Assembly: GCF_005405465.1 (NCBI RefSeq)
Contig: NZ_BJEC01000005.1
Location: 56,490-120,489, forward strand
Direction: 5' to 3'
DNA from: Weissella thailandensis
Lineage (GTDB): Bacteria > Bacillota > Bacilli > Lactobacillales > Lactobacillaceae
DNA length: 64,000 nt
The notes beneath the pieces were generated by a model. It was not told the DNA's origin, did not search any database, and saw only the letters and a program-made list of their open reading frames with translations. Shown in pieces: positions 47,100 through 55,810 of the stretch. Position 1 is the first letter of the stretch. Every line of letters starts with the position of its first letter. Made by a program: the position numbers and the translations under genes.

Positions 47100-49154
47100 A
47101 TGCGATCTCCTAAGCGCCGTGGTGGCCGTCGTAAAACTAGAAAAGGTTCAATGTCGCGGATACCAGTTCGGCTAAATGTTTTAATGGGTATTGTGATTTT
47201 AATGCTAGTAGCATTAGGATGGCGATTGGTTGATTTACAAATCACGGATAGTGCCAAATATAAAACAGAGGTAACTAGCGCTGAATCCAGCATTGAAAAA
47301 ACCAATGTGCAACGTGGGCTAATCTACGATAGTACTGGTAAAGTATTGGTGACGAACAAAGGTTCACAGGCCATTACGTATACAAAGCCACGTACAGTTA
47401 CTGATAAGCAGATGTATAAAGTTGCCAATCAAGTTGGTAAATATGTCACGATTGATACAAGTTCTGAAGAATTATCGGCTGCTAATTTTGCTAAATATTA
47501 TATTCAGTCGCCAAAGCATGCGAAAGCAGTTGTGAAGGCTTCTGGTACGAATGCAGCTCCAGGAACTGATGCTTATGTGGATGCATTAACAAATTATATT
47601 GAAAAGCATCAGGATAAGTTCACATTAACAGATGATCAAAAGAATCGGGCATTGATTTTCCAAAAGATGTCTAATGCCTATTCATTATCAACGGTTTATC
47701 TTAAGGAAGATGATGTGAAGCAGTCGGAGATTGCTAACATTGGTGAACGACAATCTAAGATGCCAGGAGTACGTGTTGGTATTTACTACACGCGTGATTA
47801 TCCGGAGGGCGAGGGTATTAAGTCATTGGTTGGTGGTACGTCAACCTCAAAGAGTGGCTTGCCATCTGACTCGGTTAATGAACTATTAACGAAGGGCTAT
47901 TCACGAGATGATATTGTTGGAACATCATATCTAGAGAAGCAATACGAAGATACGCTGAAAGGGTCTAAGGGACGCGTCAAGGTAACATCAGGTAATAACG
48001 ATAAGACCAATGAAGAAACAATTTACTCGGGTCAAGCTGGTGGTAACTTGAATTTGACGATCAATAATAAATTCCAAAATGATGTTGAGCAAGTGTTGAA
48101 GGATAAGATTCCTGGTGGTAATACGACGGGTGCTTATGCAGTCGTGTTGAATCCGAAAACGGGTGGTGTTTACGCCAGTGCTGGGGTAAACCGTGATTCG
48201 TCAACGGGTTCAGTGACATCAGATGCTTTATCAACGGTTAATCAAGCTAATGTTGTCGGTTCGGTCGTTAAGCCTGCTACAATAACAACTGGCTTTATGA
48301 ATAATGTTATTACACCACAAAATAGTACATTGACTGACCAGCCAATTAAGGTTGCAGGGACATCTCCTAAAACTTCGTGGTGGAACCAAAATGGTAGTGG
48401 TAATATGCCGCTAACAGCGGATCAAGCCTTGATGATGTCATCCAATACGTATGTAATGCAAGTGATGCTGAAATTAGGTGGCTTAAACTATTATGACGGT
48501 ATGTCATTGTCATCATTACCAACCAATGTCTTCCAGACAATGCGTGATGGTTTCTCACGCTTTGGTCTTGGTGTAAAAACGGGGGTTGATTTGCCCGGTG
48601 AAATTACTGGAATTCGTGGTGAGACCTCTCGTTCGGATATTGGTAAAGCGTTAGATGAGTCATTCGGACAATATGACACGTATACCACGATGCAACTTGC
48701 CCAGTATGTTGCAACGATTGCTAATGGTGGGTACCGTATTCGTCCACATATCGTTCAGTCGATTACAACGCGTGACCGTGATAAGAATAAAATCACGACA
48801 ACTGTTCCATCGGAAGTGATGGGAACAGTTAACTGGACGTCTGCACAGCGTCAAATGATTTGGGATGGTATGAATGATGTTGTTCATAGTAGTTCAAAGT
48901 ATGCCACTGGAACTGGTCTAAAGGATATCAAGCCAGCAGTTTCTGCTAAAACTGGTACGGCTGAAACCTTTACAAATGGCCAATCAACATTAACTAGTTC
49001 ACTAATTTCATTTGTTCCTAATTCTGATGTTGCTCTGGCGATTGTTGTGCCAGGTGTTAATCAGGCAGATGAAAATGTTAACCAAAAGATTGCGAAAGAT
49101 ATTTATAAGGCATATTGGAAAGATGTGCAAGATTCAGGATCAGCTAAAAAATAG
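47100..49154 (+). CDS. Class B penicillin-binding protein (PBP2-type transpeptidase)
   Basis: A 684-residue monofunctional transpeptidase. Basic cytoplasmic tail (RSPKRRGGRRKTRK), one membrane helix (~25-45), dimerisation domain, then the transpeptidase with SVVK (~387; catalytic Ser), SSN (~446) and KTG in SAKTGTAE (~616). A class B enzyme of rod elongation or division; from its place before the yqgN cluster, where Bacillus has pbpA, I favour an elongation PBP2, but PBP2B/2X type cannot be excluded. GAAAGG precedes ATG 47100. Confidence 0.9.
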   Translation: MRSPKRRGGRRKTRKGSMSRIPVRLNVLMGIVILMLVALGWRLVDLQITDSAKYKTEVTSAESSIEKTNVQRGLIYDSTGKVLVTNKGSQAITYTKPRTVTDKQMYKVANQVGKYVTIDTSSEELSAANFAKYYIQSPKHAKAVVKASGTNAAPGTDAYVDALTNYIEKHQDKFTLTDDQKNRALIFQKMSNAYSLSTVYLKEDDVKQSEIANIGERQSKMPGVRVGIYYTRDYPEGEGIKSLVGGTSTSKSGLPSDSVNELLTKGYSRDDIVGTSYLEKQYEDTLKGSKGRVKVTSGNNDKTNEETIYSGQAGGNLNLTINNKFQNDVEQVLKDKIPGGNTTGAYAVVLNPKTGGVYASAGVNRDSSTGSVTSDALSTVNQANVVGSVVKPATITTGFMNNVITPQNSTLTDQPIKVAGTSPKTSWWNQNGSGNMPLTADQALMMSSNTYVMQVMLKLGGLNYYDGMSLSSLPTNVFQTMRDGFSRFGLGVKTGVDLPGEITGIRGETSRSDIGKALDESFGQYDTYTTMQLAQYVATIANGGYRIRPHIVQSITTRDRDKNKITTTVPSEVMGTVNWTSAQRQMIWDGMNDVVHSSSKYATGTGLKDIKPAVSAKTGTAETFTNGQSTLTSSLISFVPNSDVALAIVVPGVNQADENVNQKIAKDIYKAYWKDVQDSGSAKK

Positions 49155-49165
49155 TTTATAATGGA

Positions 49166-49216
49166 AGCACCAAATGACACCAATCATTAAGAGCGGGATA
49201 ACATTTGGTGCTTTTA
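49166..49216 (+). terminator. Terminator after PBP gene
   Basis: AGCACCAAATG (49166-49176) with CATTTGGTGCT (49202-49212), perfect 11-bp stem with a long loop, then TTTA. The next gene's Shine-Dalgarno follows within 12 bases. Confidence 0.8.
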
Positions 49217-49231
49217 TTGTATGGAGGGAAT

Positions 49232-49789
49232 ATGACTACAAAACTAGTAATTCGTGAACAGGCCTTAGCTAACTTGGCGGGGATGACTGAAATGATGCAA
49301 ACGTACCTGATGCAAAATATGGTCAAAAAAGTGACTGCTTTGCCAACTTGGGAACAAGCACAAGTGGTGGCGCTAACGATGTCACAGGACGACGAACTAT
49401 CTACTGAATTATTAATTCAAATTGCGCTACTACAAAACAAAACAGTCGTGCTACCGCGGGTGCTACCAAAACGACAGATGGAATTTACAACAATTGACCA
49501 AGATACAGTCTATGATCGACATAAATTTGGTATGCTGGAACCGGTTGGTGGTCGAATAGTTTCACCAGATGAAATTGATTTTGTTTTGGTACCTGGACTT
49601 GCATTCACTCCAAATGGTGATCGGATTGGATTTGGAGGGGGCTATTATGACCGTTGGTTACCAAATACGACCGCAACAAAGGTTGCCACAACCATTACAA
49701 AAAATTTATATGAACAACCAACTTGGTCAATTGAAGCAACTGATCAGCGTGTTGATCAGGTAATTGTATTAGATAAGGAATCCAAATGA
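49232..49789 (+). CDS. 5-formyltetrahydrofolate cyclo-ligase
   Basis: A 185-residue enzyme returning 5-formyl-THF to the folate pool using ATP. Conserved: the N-terminal R-x-x-A-L (REQALANL), VVLPRVLPKRQMEF, KFGMLEP and the Mg-ATP loop LVPGLAFTPNGDRIGFGGGYYDRWL (~118-142). ATG 49232 follows GGAGGG. Its stop overlaps the rhomboid start (ATGA), as yqgN and yqgP neighbour each other in Bacillus. Confidence 0.95.
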   Translation: MTTKLVIREQALANLAGMTEMMQTYLMQNMVKKVTALPTWEQAQVVALTMSQDDELSTELLIQIALLQNKTVVLPRVLPKRQMEFTTIDQDTVYDRHKFGMLEPVGGRIVSPDEIDFVLVPGLAFTPNGDRIGFGGGYYDRWLPNTTATKVATTITKNLYEQPTWSIEATDQRVDQVIVLDKESK

Positions 49790-50463
49790 GAAATTTTAAA
49801 ATAAGTTGGCAACAAGCGCCAATAACTGTGTCACTAATTATATTAATGGTCGTCATTTTTATTGGCGAAGTAATCATCAGTGGTCAAATGACAGTATCGA
49901 CCCCAGCACTCTATCAACTAGGAGCAATGTTTAAACCGGCAGTTGTGTACATGGGCCAATGGTGGCGGGTGATCACCGCAGGCTTTCTTCATGTGACCCT
50001 AATGCATTTGGTACTTAATATGATTACACTGCATTATGTTGGTCGGTTGTTAGAACAATATTTCGGCAGTGTTAGATATTTTATTGGCTACATTGCTGCT
50101 GTTGGTCTTGGTAGTTTGAATTCACTAGCTTTTGGATCTGCTAATGCCATCTCTGCAGGTGCTTCTGGTGGTATTTTTGGTTTGTTTGGGATGATTTTTC
50201 TAATGGGATTATTGGACAAACAAGGTTTTTGGTTAGCGCAAGCGAAGACGTTAGGCTTGTTTGTTATACTGTCCTTAATACCTGTTATTGGGGGATCAAA
50301 CATTGCAATTAGTGCTCATATTGGTGGTTTAGCTGGTGGCTTTTTACTTGCACCACTTTTATTGAAAAAAGGTCAGGCATCAAGCAAACAAGTGATAGTA
50401 GCTGCGTTGGCGCTGGTCGTTTATATTGGCGTTCTACTAACAGTCGGTTTAAGCATTCGCTAA
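49786..50463 (+). CDS. gluP: Rhomboid intramembrane serine protease (GluP-like)
   Basis: A 225-residue membrane protein with six to seven helices. Catalytic Ser in GASGGIFGLFG (~125) and His in ISAHIGGLAGG (~177); the loop-1 motif WWRVITAGFLH (~60-70) and the HLVLNM helix are typical. It lacks the TPR domain of Bacillus GluP. Start overlaps the preceding stop by four bases. Confidence 0.93.
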   Translation: MRNFKISWQQAPITVSLIILMVVIFIGEVIISGQMTVSTPALYQLGAMFKPAVVYMGQWWRVITAGFLHVTLMHLVLNMITLHYVGRLLEQYFGSVRYFIGYIAAVGLGSLNSLAFGSANAISAGASGGIFGLFGMIFLMGLLDKQGFWLAQAKTLGLFVILSLIPVIGGSNIAISAHIGGLAGGFLLAPLLLKKGQASSKQVIVAALALVVYIGVLLTVGLSIR

Positions 50464-50480
50464 ATTGAGGAGTAAGAAAC

Positions 50481-50699
50481 ATGAAAACTTTTTTAGATGT
50501 TTTACAATTATTGAAAAAATACGATATTTACATTCACTTGGGGAATCGTTTGTGGGACATTGAATTGGCCGCCATTGAAGTTGATAATTTATATAAGGCG
50601 GGCTTACTGGAAAATAAAAGATATGCGCAAGTGAAATTAGTATTAACCCATGAGCATGAGATGGAAGAACGACGCCAAGGGATTGAATCAACAAAATAA
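50481..50699 (+). CDS. yqgQ: YqgQ-family protein (DUF910)
   Basis: A 72-residue, mostly helical cytosolic protein (FLDVLQLLKKYDIYIHLGNRLWDIELAAIEVDNLYKAGLL). The gene sits between the rhomboid gene and glucokinase exactly as yqgQ does in Bacillus. Function unknown, proposed to bind nucleic acid. GAGGAG precedes ATG 50481. Its stop touches the composite operator of glcK. Confidence 0.92.
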   Translation: MKTFLDVLQLLKKYDIYIHLGNRLWDIELAAIEVDNLYKAGLLENKRYAQVKLVLTHEHEMEERRQGIESTK

Positions 50700-50700
50700 T

Positions 50701-50752
50701 TTGTAAACGGTTTCACAAATCTATTGTATAATGTCTGCGTTACCGGTATAAT
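50701..50752 (+). promoter_or_regulatory. Composite Rex/cre site and promoter of glcK
   Basis: TTGTAAA-CGGT-TTCACAA (50701-50718) matches the Rex consensus at 13 of 14 fixed bases; the same bases contain TGTAAACGGTTTCA (50702-50715), a full match to the relaxed cre consensus TGNAANCGNTNNCA. Directly after comes TTGTAT (50724-50729), 17 bases, TATAAT (50747-50752). A further TATAAT lies at 50727-50732. Confidence 0.7.
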
Positions 50753-50808
50753 GGTCTTGAAAGCGTTGGAGATTTTATAATATTTTTTTGAAAAAGAGGT
50801 TTTAAGTC

Positions 50809-51783
50809 ATGGCGAAAGATAAATTAATCGGGATTGATTTAGGTGGTACCACAATTAAGTTTGCAATTATGACTGCAACTGGTGATATTCAACAAAAATG
50901 GTCTATTCAAACCAATATCCTTGATGAGGGTAGTCACATTGTTCCTGATATTATTGATTCAATTAACTATCATCTTGATCTGTATCAATTAGATAAAGAG
51001 CGTATTATTGGTGTTGGTATGGGAACGCCGGGAACTGTTAATGAAAAAGACGGTACCGTCCAAGGTGCCTTTAATCTAAACTGGAAAGAATCACAAAATG
51101 TTAAGGCCGATTTAGAGGCTGGCTTAGGTTTCCCGGTCGCAGTTGATAATGATGCCAATGCAGCCGCATTAGGTGAGCAATGGCGTGGTGCTGGTAACAA
51201 TCAACCGGAAGTTGTCTTTGTGACGCTTGGTACAGGCGTTGGTGGTGGTTTAGTCAATGAAGGAAAAATGATTCATGGGGCTAAGGGAGCTGCTGGTGAA
51301 GTTGGCCATATGATCGTTGAGCCTGGTGGTTATCAGTGTACTTGTGGTAACTATGGTTGTTTAGAACAATATGCATCTGCCACTGGGGTCGTCCACTTAG
51401 CACATGATTATGCTGATGCTTATGTTGGTGATTCAAAGTTAAAAGCAATGGTGTCAAATGGTGAAGAAATAACATCAAAAATCGTGTTCGACCTAGCTAA
51501 GGAAGGTGATTACCTAGCTAATGAAGTCGTTGATAAGGTAGCATTTTACCTTGGCTTGGCAACGGCAAATATTGCTAATTTGTTGAACCCATCAGCAATC
51601 GTTATTGGCGGTGGTGTGTCAGCAGCAGGTGATTTCCTACTTACTCGAGTACAAAAGAATTTCAATGACTTTGCTTTCAAGATGACACGTCATGTGACTG
51701 AATTGAAACTAGCTGAATTGGGTAATGATGCTGGTGCTTATGGCGCTGCTTCTTTGGCATTGCAAGCACAAGCTGAAAATTAA
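50809..51783 (+). CDS. glcK: Glucokinase, ROK family
   Basis: A 324-residue enzyme phosphorylating glucose at C6 with ATP. N-terminal ATP-binding GIDLGGTTIKF (~7-17), sugar-binding Asp in DNDANAAALGEQ (~107), TLGTGVGGG, and the ROK zinc motif CTCGNYGCLEQYAS (~179-192). AGAGG lies 9 bases before ATG 50809. Completes the yqgN-gluP-yqgQ-glcK group but has its own promoter. Confidence 0.96.
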   Translation: MAKDKLIGIDLGGTTIKFAIMTATGDIQQKWSIQTNILDEGSHIVPDIIDSINYHLDLYQLDKERIIGVGMGTPGTVNEKDGTVQGAFNLNWKESQNVKADLEAGLGFPVAVDNDANAAALGEQWRGAGNNQPEVVFVTLGTGVGGGLVNEGKMIHGAKGAAGEVGHMIVEPGGYQCTCGNYGCLEQYASATGVVHLAHDYADAYVGDSKLKAMVSNGEEITSKIVFDLAKEGDYLANEVVDKVAFYLGLATANIANLLNPSAIVIGGGVSAAGDFLLTRVQKNFNDFAFKMTRHVTELKLAELGNDAGAYGAASLALQAQAEN

Positions 51784-51799
51784 AATAAAGACTTTGGAT

Positions 51800-51832
51800 A
51801 ATTTGTAACATTTTGTTACAAATTATTTTTTT
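51800..51832 (+). terminator. Terminator after glcK
   Basis: AATTTGTAACA (51800-51810) with TGTTACAAATT (51814-51824), then T run. The following 51833-51969 contains no gene. Confidence 0.88.
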
Positions 51833-51969
51833 GTAAAGGAGACATGTTTTTCTTAATAAAGTCTTTAAATTTTGTTTGGAAACGTTGGTATATCAACTTT
51901 TTTTGTGAATAAGTAAATTTGTGACTAACAGGAAAACCCTAAATTTTTATTAAAATACTGTTATATCAA

Positions 51970-52002
51970 TGTAACTCGGATGTTAAATCAATTTGCTAAT
52001 AT
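51970..52002 (+). promoter_or_regulatory. WalR box and promoter of second LysM/CHAP gene
   Basis: TGTAAC-TCGGA-TGTTAA (51970-51986) fits the WalR consensus TGTWAH-N5-TGTWAH completely. It occupies the -35 position of TAATAT (51997-52002), which has an extended TTTGC in front, as expected for direct activation. Confidence 0.75.
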
Positions 52003-52048
52003 GAAAACATCGCTGAGAGAGCAATCACAAATCAAGGGGAATAAACAA

Positions 52049-52900
52049 ATGACTTCAAATGTACAACGTTCAAACAAGGGTTGGCTTATTGCCGCTGCAA
52101 CTGCTGCTGCCGCTGCAATTTTGCCTATGACACAAACAACAACTGTTTCTGCTGATGAAACAAGTGATAGTAATGATACGCATGCTTCATGGCGTGCAAA
52201 GACGGTTGATGATGTTAAGTCTGTTTTGCTAACAGCTGGTAAGGAATACACTGTTCAATCAGGTGATACACTATCAACGATTGCTTCTGCAACAGATCTA
52301 TCAGTTGATGAAATTGCATCTGCTAATGGTGTGTCAGACGTTAACACAATCCATGTTGGCGAAACTTTGAAGTTAGACGCTTCAGCAGCCACAGCAACTA
52401 ACACAAATGTTGCACCTAAGGCTGATGACACTAAGGCCAATACCGAGGCCCCTACTGAGAGCGCGGACACACAAGCTCAACAAGCAGATACACAAACTCA
52501 AAAAGTAGAGAAGACTGCTACGACATCAACAGCACAACCAACTACTATGTCAACAGCAACACACGCTGCACCAACTTACAGTACAGCAGGTAATTCATAC
52601 CCAGCCGGACAATGCACATGGTTTGTTAAGAACGCCTTGTCATGGGTTGGTAACAACTGGGGAAATGCTTCTGGATGGGGCGCATCTGCTGCCGCTGCCG
52701 GACGTACAGTTGATGGTCAACCATCAACTGGTTCAGTAGTTGTCTTTGCTGCTGGTTCTCAAGGTGCTGGTGCTTTGGGACACGTTGCTGTGGTTGACTC
52801 AGTTAATGGTGATTCAATCACGATTTCTGAAGGTAATTTTGCAGGTATGGCTTACCATACACGTACAATTTCTGCTTCAGGTTTGACATTTATCCATTAA
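52049..52900 (+). CDS. Secreted LysM / CHAP cell-wall hydrolase
   Basis: A 283-residue exported protein. Signal peptide ~1-36 (after VSA-DE), one LysM domain (YTVQSGDTLSTIASATDLSVDEIASANG, ~67-110), a Thr/Ala/Gln-rich linker (~115-180), then CHAP with Cys in YPAGQCTWFVKNALSWVG and His in GHVAVVDSV. The CHAP domain is clearly paralogous to that of 21323-22726, but it has a single LysM and no tandem repeat. ATG 52049 follows AAGGGG. Confidence 0.92.
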   Translation: MTSNVQRSNKGWLIAAATAAAAAILPMTQTTTVSADETSDSNDTHASWRAKTVDDVKSVLLTAGKEYTVQSGDTLSTIASATDLSVDEIASANGVSDVNTIHVGETLKLDASAATATNTNVAPKADDTKANTEAPTESADTQAQQADTQTQKVEKTATTSTAQPTTMSTATHAAPTYSTAGNSYPAGQCTWFVKNALSWVGNNWGNASGWGASAAAAGRTVDGQPSTGSVVVFAAGSQGAGALGHVAVVDSVNGDSITISEGNFAGMAYHTRTISASGLTFIH

Positions 52901-52945
52901 TTATTACCCTTAAATAATAAATGAGCAGTAATTTAAAGCAGAAAG

Positions 52946-52978
52946 GCCTGGGACAAAAGTAAATGTCTCAGGCTTTTT
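52946..52978 (+). terminator. Terminator after LysM/CHAP gene
   Basis: GCCTGGGACA (52946-52955) with TGTCTCAGGC (52964-52973), one G-T pair, then TTTTT. Confidence 0.9.
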
Positions 52979-53074
52979 GTGTAAAAATGTATTAATTATA
53001 TTTTTAGAAAAGATTTCTGATGGAATTTTTGATATGATATTATAAGTATGAGTTAAGAAATGGGGAATTATAGC

Positions 53075-53464
53075 ATGTGGATAACGCTATTTACGATTAT
53101 TTTACTTTGGTTCTTGTGGTATGTTGGTAACAAGTTGTGGACGAACAGTTTGTTAAAGAAATCTGCAACTGTACTGACATCTGAGGACTTCGAGCCTCAA
53201 AGCCACGGCCATGACATCGTTGATATCCGTGAACCAGCCAAATTTAAGTCAAAGCATGTTTTTGGCGCACGTAATATTCAATATATGATGTTGAAGGAAA
53301 ATCATGCAGCTCTTCGCAAAGACAAGCCTGTCTTTTTGTATGATGAAAATATGCAATTTGCTGCTCGTATGGCAAATATCTTGAAAAAAGATGGCTACGA
53401 TCAAGTGTATGTCTTGAAAAATGGTTTTGCTGATTACAAGGGTAAAGTAAAGTCTAATCAATAA
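53075..53464 (+). CDS. Membrane-anchored rhodanese-like protein without the active-site Cys
   Basis: A 129-residue protein: one N-terminal membrane helix (~2-22), then a rhodanese fold (DIVDIREPAKFKSKHVFGARNIQ at ~47-70, KPVFLYDENMQFAARMANILKKDGYDQVYVLKNGF at ~84-118). The sulfur-carrying Cys expected after VFLY is Asp, so sulfur transfer is unlikely. Bacillus YqhL occupies a nearby position. I used ATG 53075 behind GGGGAA; ATG 53060 has no Shine-Dalgarno. Confidence 0.85.
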   Translation: MWITLFTIILLWFLWYVGNKLWTNSLLKKSATVLTSEDFEPQSHGHDIVDIREPAKFKSKHVFGARNIQYMMLKENHAALRKDKPVFLYDENMQFAARMANILKKDGYDQVYVLKNGFADYKGKVKSNQ

Positions 53465-53469
53465 AAATA

Positions 53470-53534
53470 AAACCAGCTCGATGATGTATTAATCTTATCA
53501 ATCAAAGGTTAATACACCATTTAGCTGGTTTTTT
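53470..53534. terminator. Bidirectional terminator between rhodanese and DUF3042 genes
   Basis: AAACCAGCT (53470-53478) with AGCTGGTTT (53523-53531), continued inward by ATGATGTATTAA against TTAATACACCAT, giving a long hairpin with T run after. Confidence 0.88.
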
Positions 53535-53549
53535 GTTATCATGTAGTTA

Positions 53550-53732
53550 TTAGAAACGGCTACCGTGTGATTGGGCAGCTTTGCGAGCAGACTTACGCTC
53601 AGTTTCTTCGAACTTTGCTTCTTCATCGGCAATCGGTTTAACAGCAACCTTATGGAAAGTGACAGCAGCTGTTGCTGCGGCTGCAACGGTACTTGCAACG
53701 CCGGTAAGAACGCCAACCCCAAATTTTTTCAT
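53550..53732 (-). CDS. DUF3042-family small membrane protein
   Basis: A 60-residue protein: MKKFGVGVLTGVASTVAAAA forms an N-terminal membrane helix, followed by AVTFHKVAVKPIADEEAKFEETERKSARK, a charged helical tail. This is the DUF3042 pattern of lactobacilli. Function unknown. GGAGG precedes ATG 53732 on the minus strand; the in-frame ATG at 53747 has no such signal. Confidence 0.85.
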   Translation of the reverse strand: MKKFGVGVLTGVASTVAAAATAAVTFHKVAVKPIADEEAKFEETERKSARKAAQSHGSRF

Positions 53733-53805
53733 ACGATGATCCTCCAAATCTTTACTAAGATTATTTTAACATATTTAACAGCATTTAATAAATAGAGGTG
53801 TTAAA

Positions 53806-54435
53806 ATGCATTTACCAAAAAGAACTATCATTGCCCATCGTGGTGTCCATGATCGTGGTACAAAAGAAAACTCTTTGGCCGCTTTTCAACGAGCAATTGA
53901 CATGGAGGCCGAGGGATTAGAACTTGATGTCCAACTGGCTAACGACCGGTTAGTTTTAAAACACGATATAAACGCCGAAGAAACCAAGGATTTACCAACC
54001 TTTAAGGATTTTCTGGCCTTAATCAAAGCATCACATTACAATGGTTTTTTGTTGATTGAATTAAAGGGTCGTGACGGTGCAAAGGAGCTATATAAGCAAT
54101 TGCAAGCTGCTGGATTATCGAATCAGCTGATGCTCCAATCATTTTGGGAGCAACCCTTGCGTGAATGGCGGACGTTAGATAAGCGTGTACCAATTGGCTA
54201 TTTGCGACATTATCCCAACCGACTTTGCTGGCGACTGGCAAAAGATAAAATTATTCAGCAAGTCAACTTAGATTATCGTTATGCTCCTTTACGGATATTA
54301 TCACCATGGTGGTTGCCAACCTATTGGTGGACGATTAATCGGCCAAGTGTGACGGGGCTCTTAATGCACCTCAATGTTGCAGCCGTTATTACTGATGATA
54401 TCAAACAAGCTCTGAAGTATCGAAAAAGGAAATAA
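53806..54435 (+). CDS. Glycerophosphodiester phosphodiesterase
   Basis: A 209-residue TIM-barrel enzyme. Catalytic and metal residues in IAHRGVHDRGTKENSLAAFQRA (~9-30), EGLELDVQLANDRLVLKHD (~36-54) and LLIELKG (~82). It hydrolyses glycerophosphodiesters to glycerol-3-phosphate and an alcohol, recycling lipid or teichoic-acid turnover products. The C-terminal third carries an unusual aromatic cluster (LSPWWLPTYWWTI) and may be membrane-associated. miaA begins 8 bases after it. Confidence 0.88.
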   Translation: MHLPKRTIIAHRGVHDRGTKENSLAAFQRAIDMEAEGLELDVQLANDRLVLKHDINAEETKDLPTFKDFLALIKASHYNGFLLIELKGRDGAKELYKQLQAAGLSNQLMLQSFWEQPLREWRTLDKRVPIGYLRHYPNRLCWRLAKDKIIQQVNLDYRYAPLRILSPWWLPTYWWTINRPSVTGLLMHLNVAAVITDDIKQALKYRKRK

Positions 54436-54443
54436 AATTAATT

Positions 54444-55367
54444 ATGCAAAAAATTGTTGTTATTGTCGGTCCGACTGCTGTTGGTAAGACGGCATTGTCC
54501 ATCAAATTAGCCCAAAAGTTTGATGGCGAAATTGTATCGGGTGATTCAATGCAAATTTATCGTGATTTAAATATTGGAACAGCTAAGGCAACGCCTGTCG
54601 AGCAAGCAGCAGCCCCACATCACTTAATTGACATTGCCGATTCCGATGAAAACTACTCAGCAGCAAAGTTTGTGACTGCTGCGCAAGATGCAATTGCGGA
54701 TATTAGCGGTCGTGGAAAACTACCAATATTAGTTGGGGGAACCGGCTTTTACGTACAAGCTTTACTGGGAGATCGGTCTTTAGCACAGACACCAGATATT
54801 GATGATCCAGATTTTGTGCAACATTGGACAACGATTGCTCATACGGAGGGAGAACAGGTTCTCCGAGATGCTCTAAAAAAAGTTGATTCAGTCAGTGAAG
54901 CACGCATTTTACCAGGACAAATTCGGCGTTTAGTACGAGCCTTATTAGTTAGTACTCATACTGGACAACCTTTTTCATCGTTACAACCAGAACCCAAACG
55001 TCAATATGATGCATTGATTATCGGTTTAACAACAGATCGTTCATTGTTGTATGAACGCATTAATCAACGGGTTGATGACATGATGGTGTCAGGTATTTTG
55101 GATGAAGCGAAATTAGTTTACCAACTTCCGGATGAGAGTACGGCTAAACGTGCCATTGGTTATAAAGAATTATTTGGATATCTTAATGGGACTGCCACTT
55201 ATGACGAGGCAGTGGTAAAATTGAAACGGGCTTCACGTCGTTATGCGAAACGCCAAATGACTTGGTTTAATAATCAGTTTCATGATATTCACTGGTATGA
55301 CTTAGTACAACAACCAGTGCAGTTAGACCAAATCATAGACCAATTAACTGACTTCATGTTAGAATAG
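54444..55367 (+). CDS. miaA: tRNA dimethylallyltransferase MiaA
   Basis: A 307-residue enzyme adding an isopentenyl group to A37 of tRNAs reading UNN codons. P-loop GPTAVGKTALS (~9-19), SGDSMQIYRDLNIGTAK (~34-50), PHHLID, LPILVGGTGFYVQALL (~95-110) and RAIGYKE followed by SRRYAKRQMTWFN (~233-275). It precedes glnR-glnA as in Bacillus, but hfq, usual in between, is absent. Confidence 0.96.
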   Translation: MQKIVVIVGPTAVGKTALSIKLAQKFDGEIVSGDSMQIYRDLNIGTAKATPVEQAAAPHHLIDIADSDENYSAAKFVTAAQDAIADISGRGKLPILVGGTGFYVQALLGDRSLAQTPDIDDPDFVQHWTTIAHTEGEQVLRDALKKVDSVSEARILPGQIRRLVRALLVSTHTGQPFSSLQPEPKRQYDALIIGLTTDRSLLYERINQRVDDMMVSGILDEAKLVYQLPDESTAKRAIGYKELFGYLNGTATYDEAVVKLKRASRRYAKRQMTWFNNQFHDIHWYDLVQQPVQLDQIIDQLTDFMLE

Positions 55368-55432
55368 GTGACATTGATGATCACCAACGCGCACGAGCGT
55401 GGTAATATGCTAGTCATAGGGAGGTCAGTGAT

Positions 55433-55777
55433 ATGAGTGAACGAGAATTACGACGTGATTTAGCTGTCTTACCAATGAGCGTTGTGCGAGAATTAACAGG
55501 TTTGTCAGATCGTCAAGTACGTTATTATGACCAGCAAGGGTTGATTGAGCCTCAAAGAGGTGCAGGTAAACAGCGTCGTTTTTCATTGGACGATGTCGAT
55601 CGTTTGCTCCAAATTGCTGAGTATTTGGATGCTGGGTATACCGTTGCTGAGATTCATGAAGTTGACCAAAAGCAACAAAGAAAGCATACGAAAGAACCTT
55701 CGGAGGAAAGTTTACGTCATATGTTAGCTGATGAGTTGTTAAATATCGGACGGCTTAACGGAAAACAAAAATTTTAA
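55433..55777 (+). CDS. glnR: Nitrogen regulator GlnR (MerR family)
   Basis: A 114-residue repressor: MerR-type winged helix (MSVVRELTGLSDRQVRYYDQQGLIEPQRGAGKQRRFSLDDVDRL, ~16-58) and a C-terminal signalling tail that receives feedback-inhibited glutamine synthetase. GGGAGG precedes ATG 55433. I looked for its operator (TGTNA-N7-TNACA) in 55368-55432 and before glnA and saw no clear copy. Confidence 0.93.
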   Translation: MSERELRRDLAVLPMSVVRELTGLSDRQVRYYDQQGLIEPQRGAGKQRRFSLDDVDRLLQIAEYLDAGYTVAEIHEVDQKQQRKHTKEPSEESLRHMLADELLNIGRLNGKQKF

Positions 55778-55810
55778 GAGTGTTTTTATAGTATAAAGGA
55801 GAATTGAACG

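Noticed and set aside
55368..55432. GlnR operator before glnR
   Set aside because: The GGTGA-N9-TCACC repeat present does not match TGTNA-N7-TNACA.
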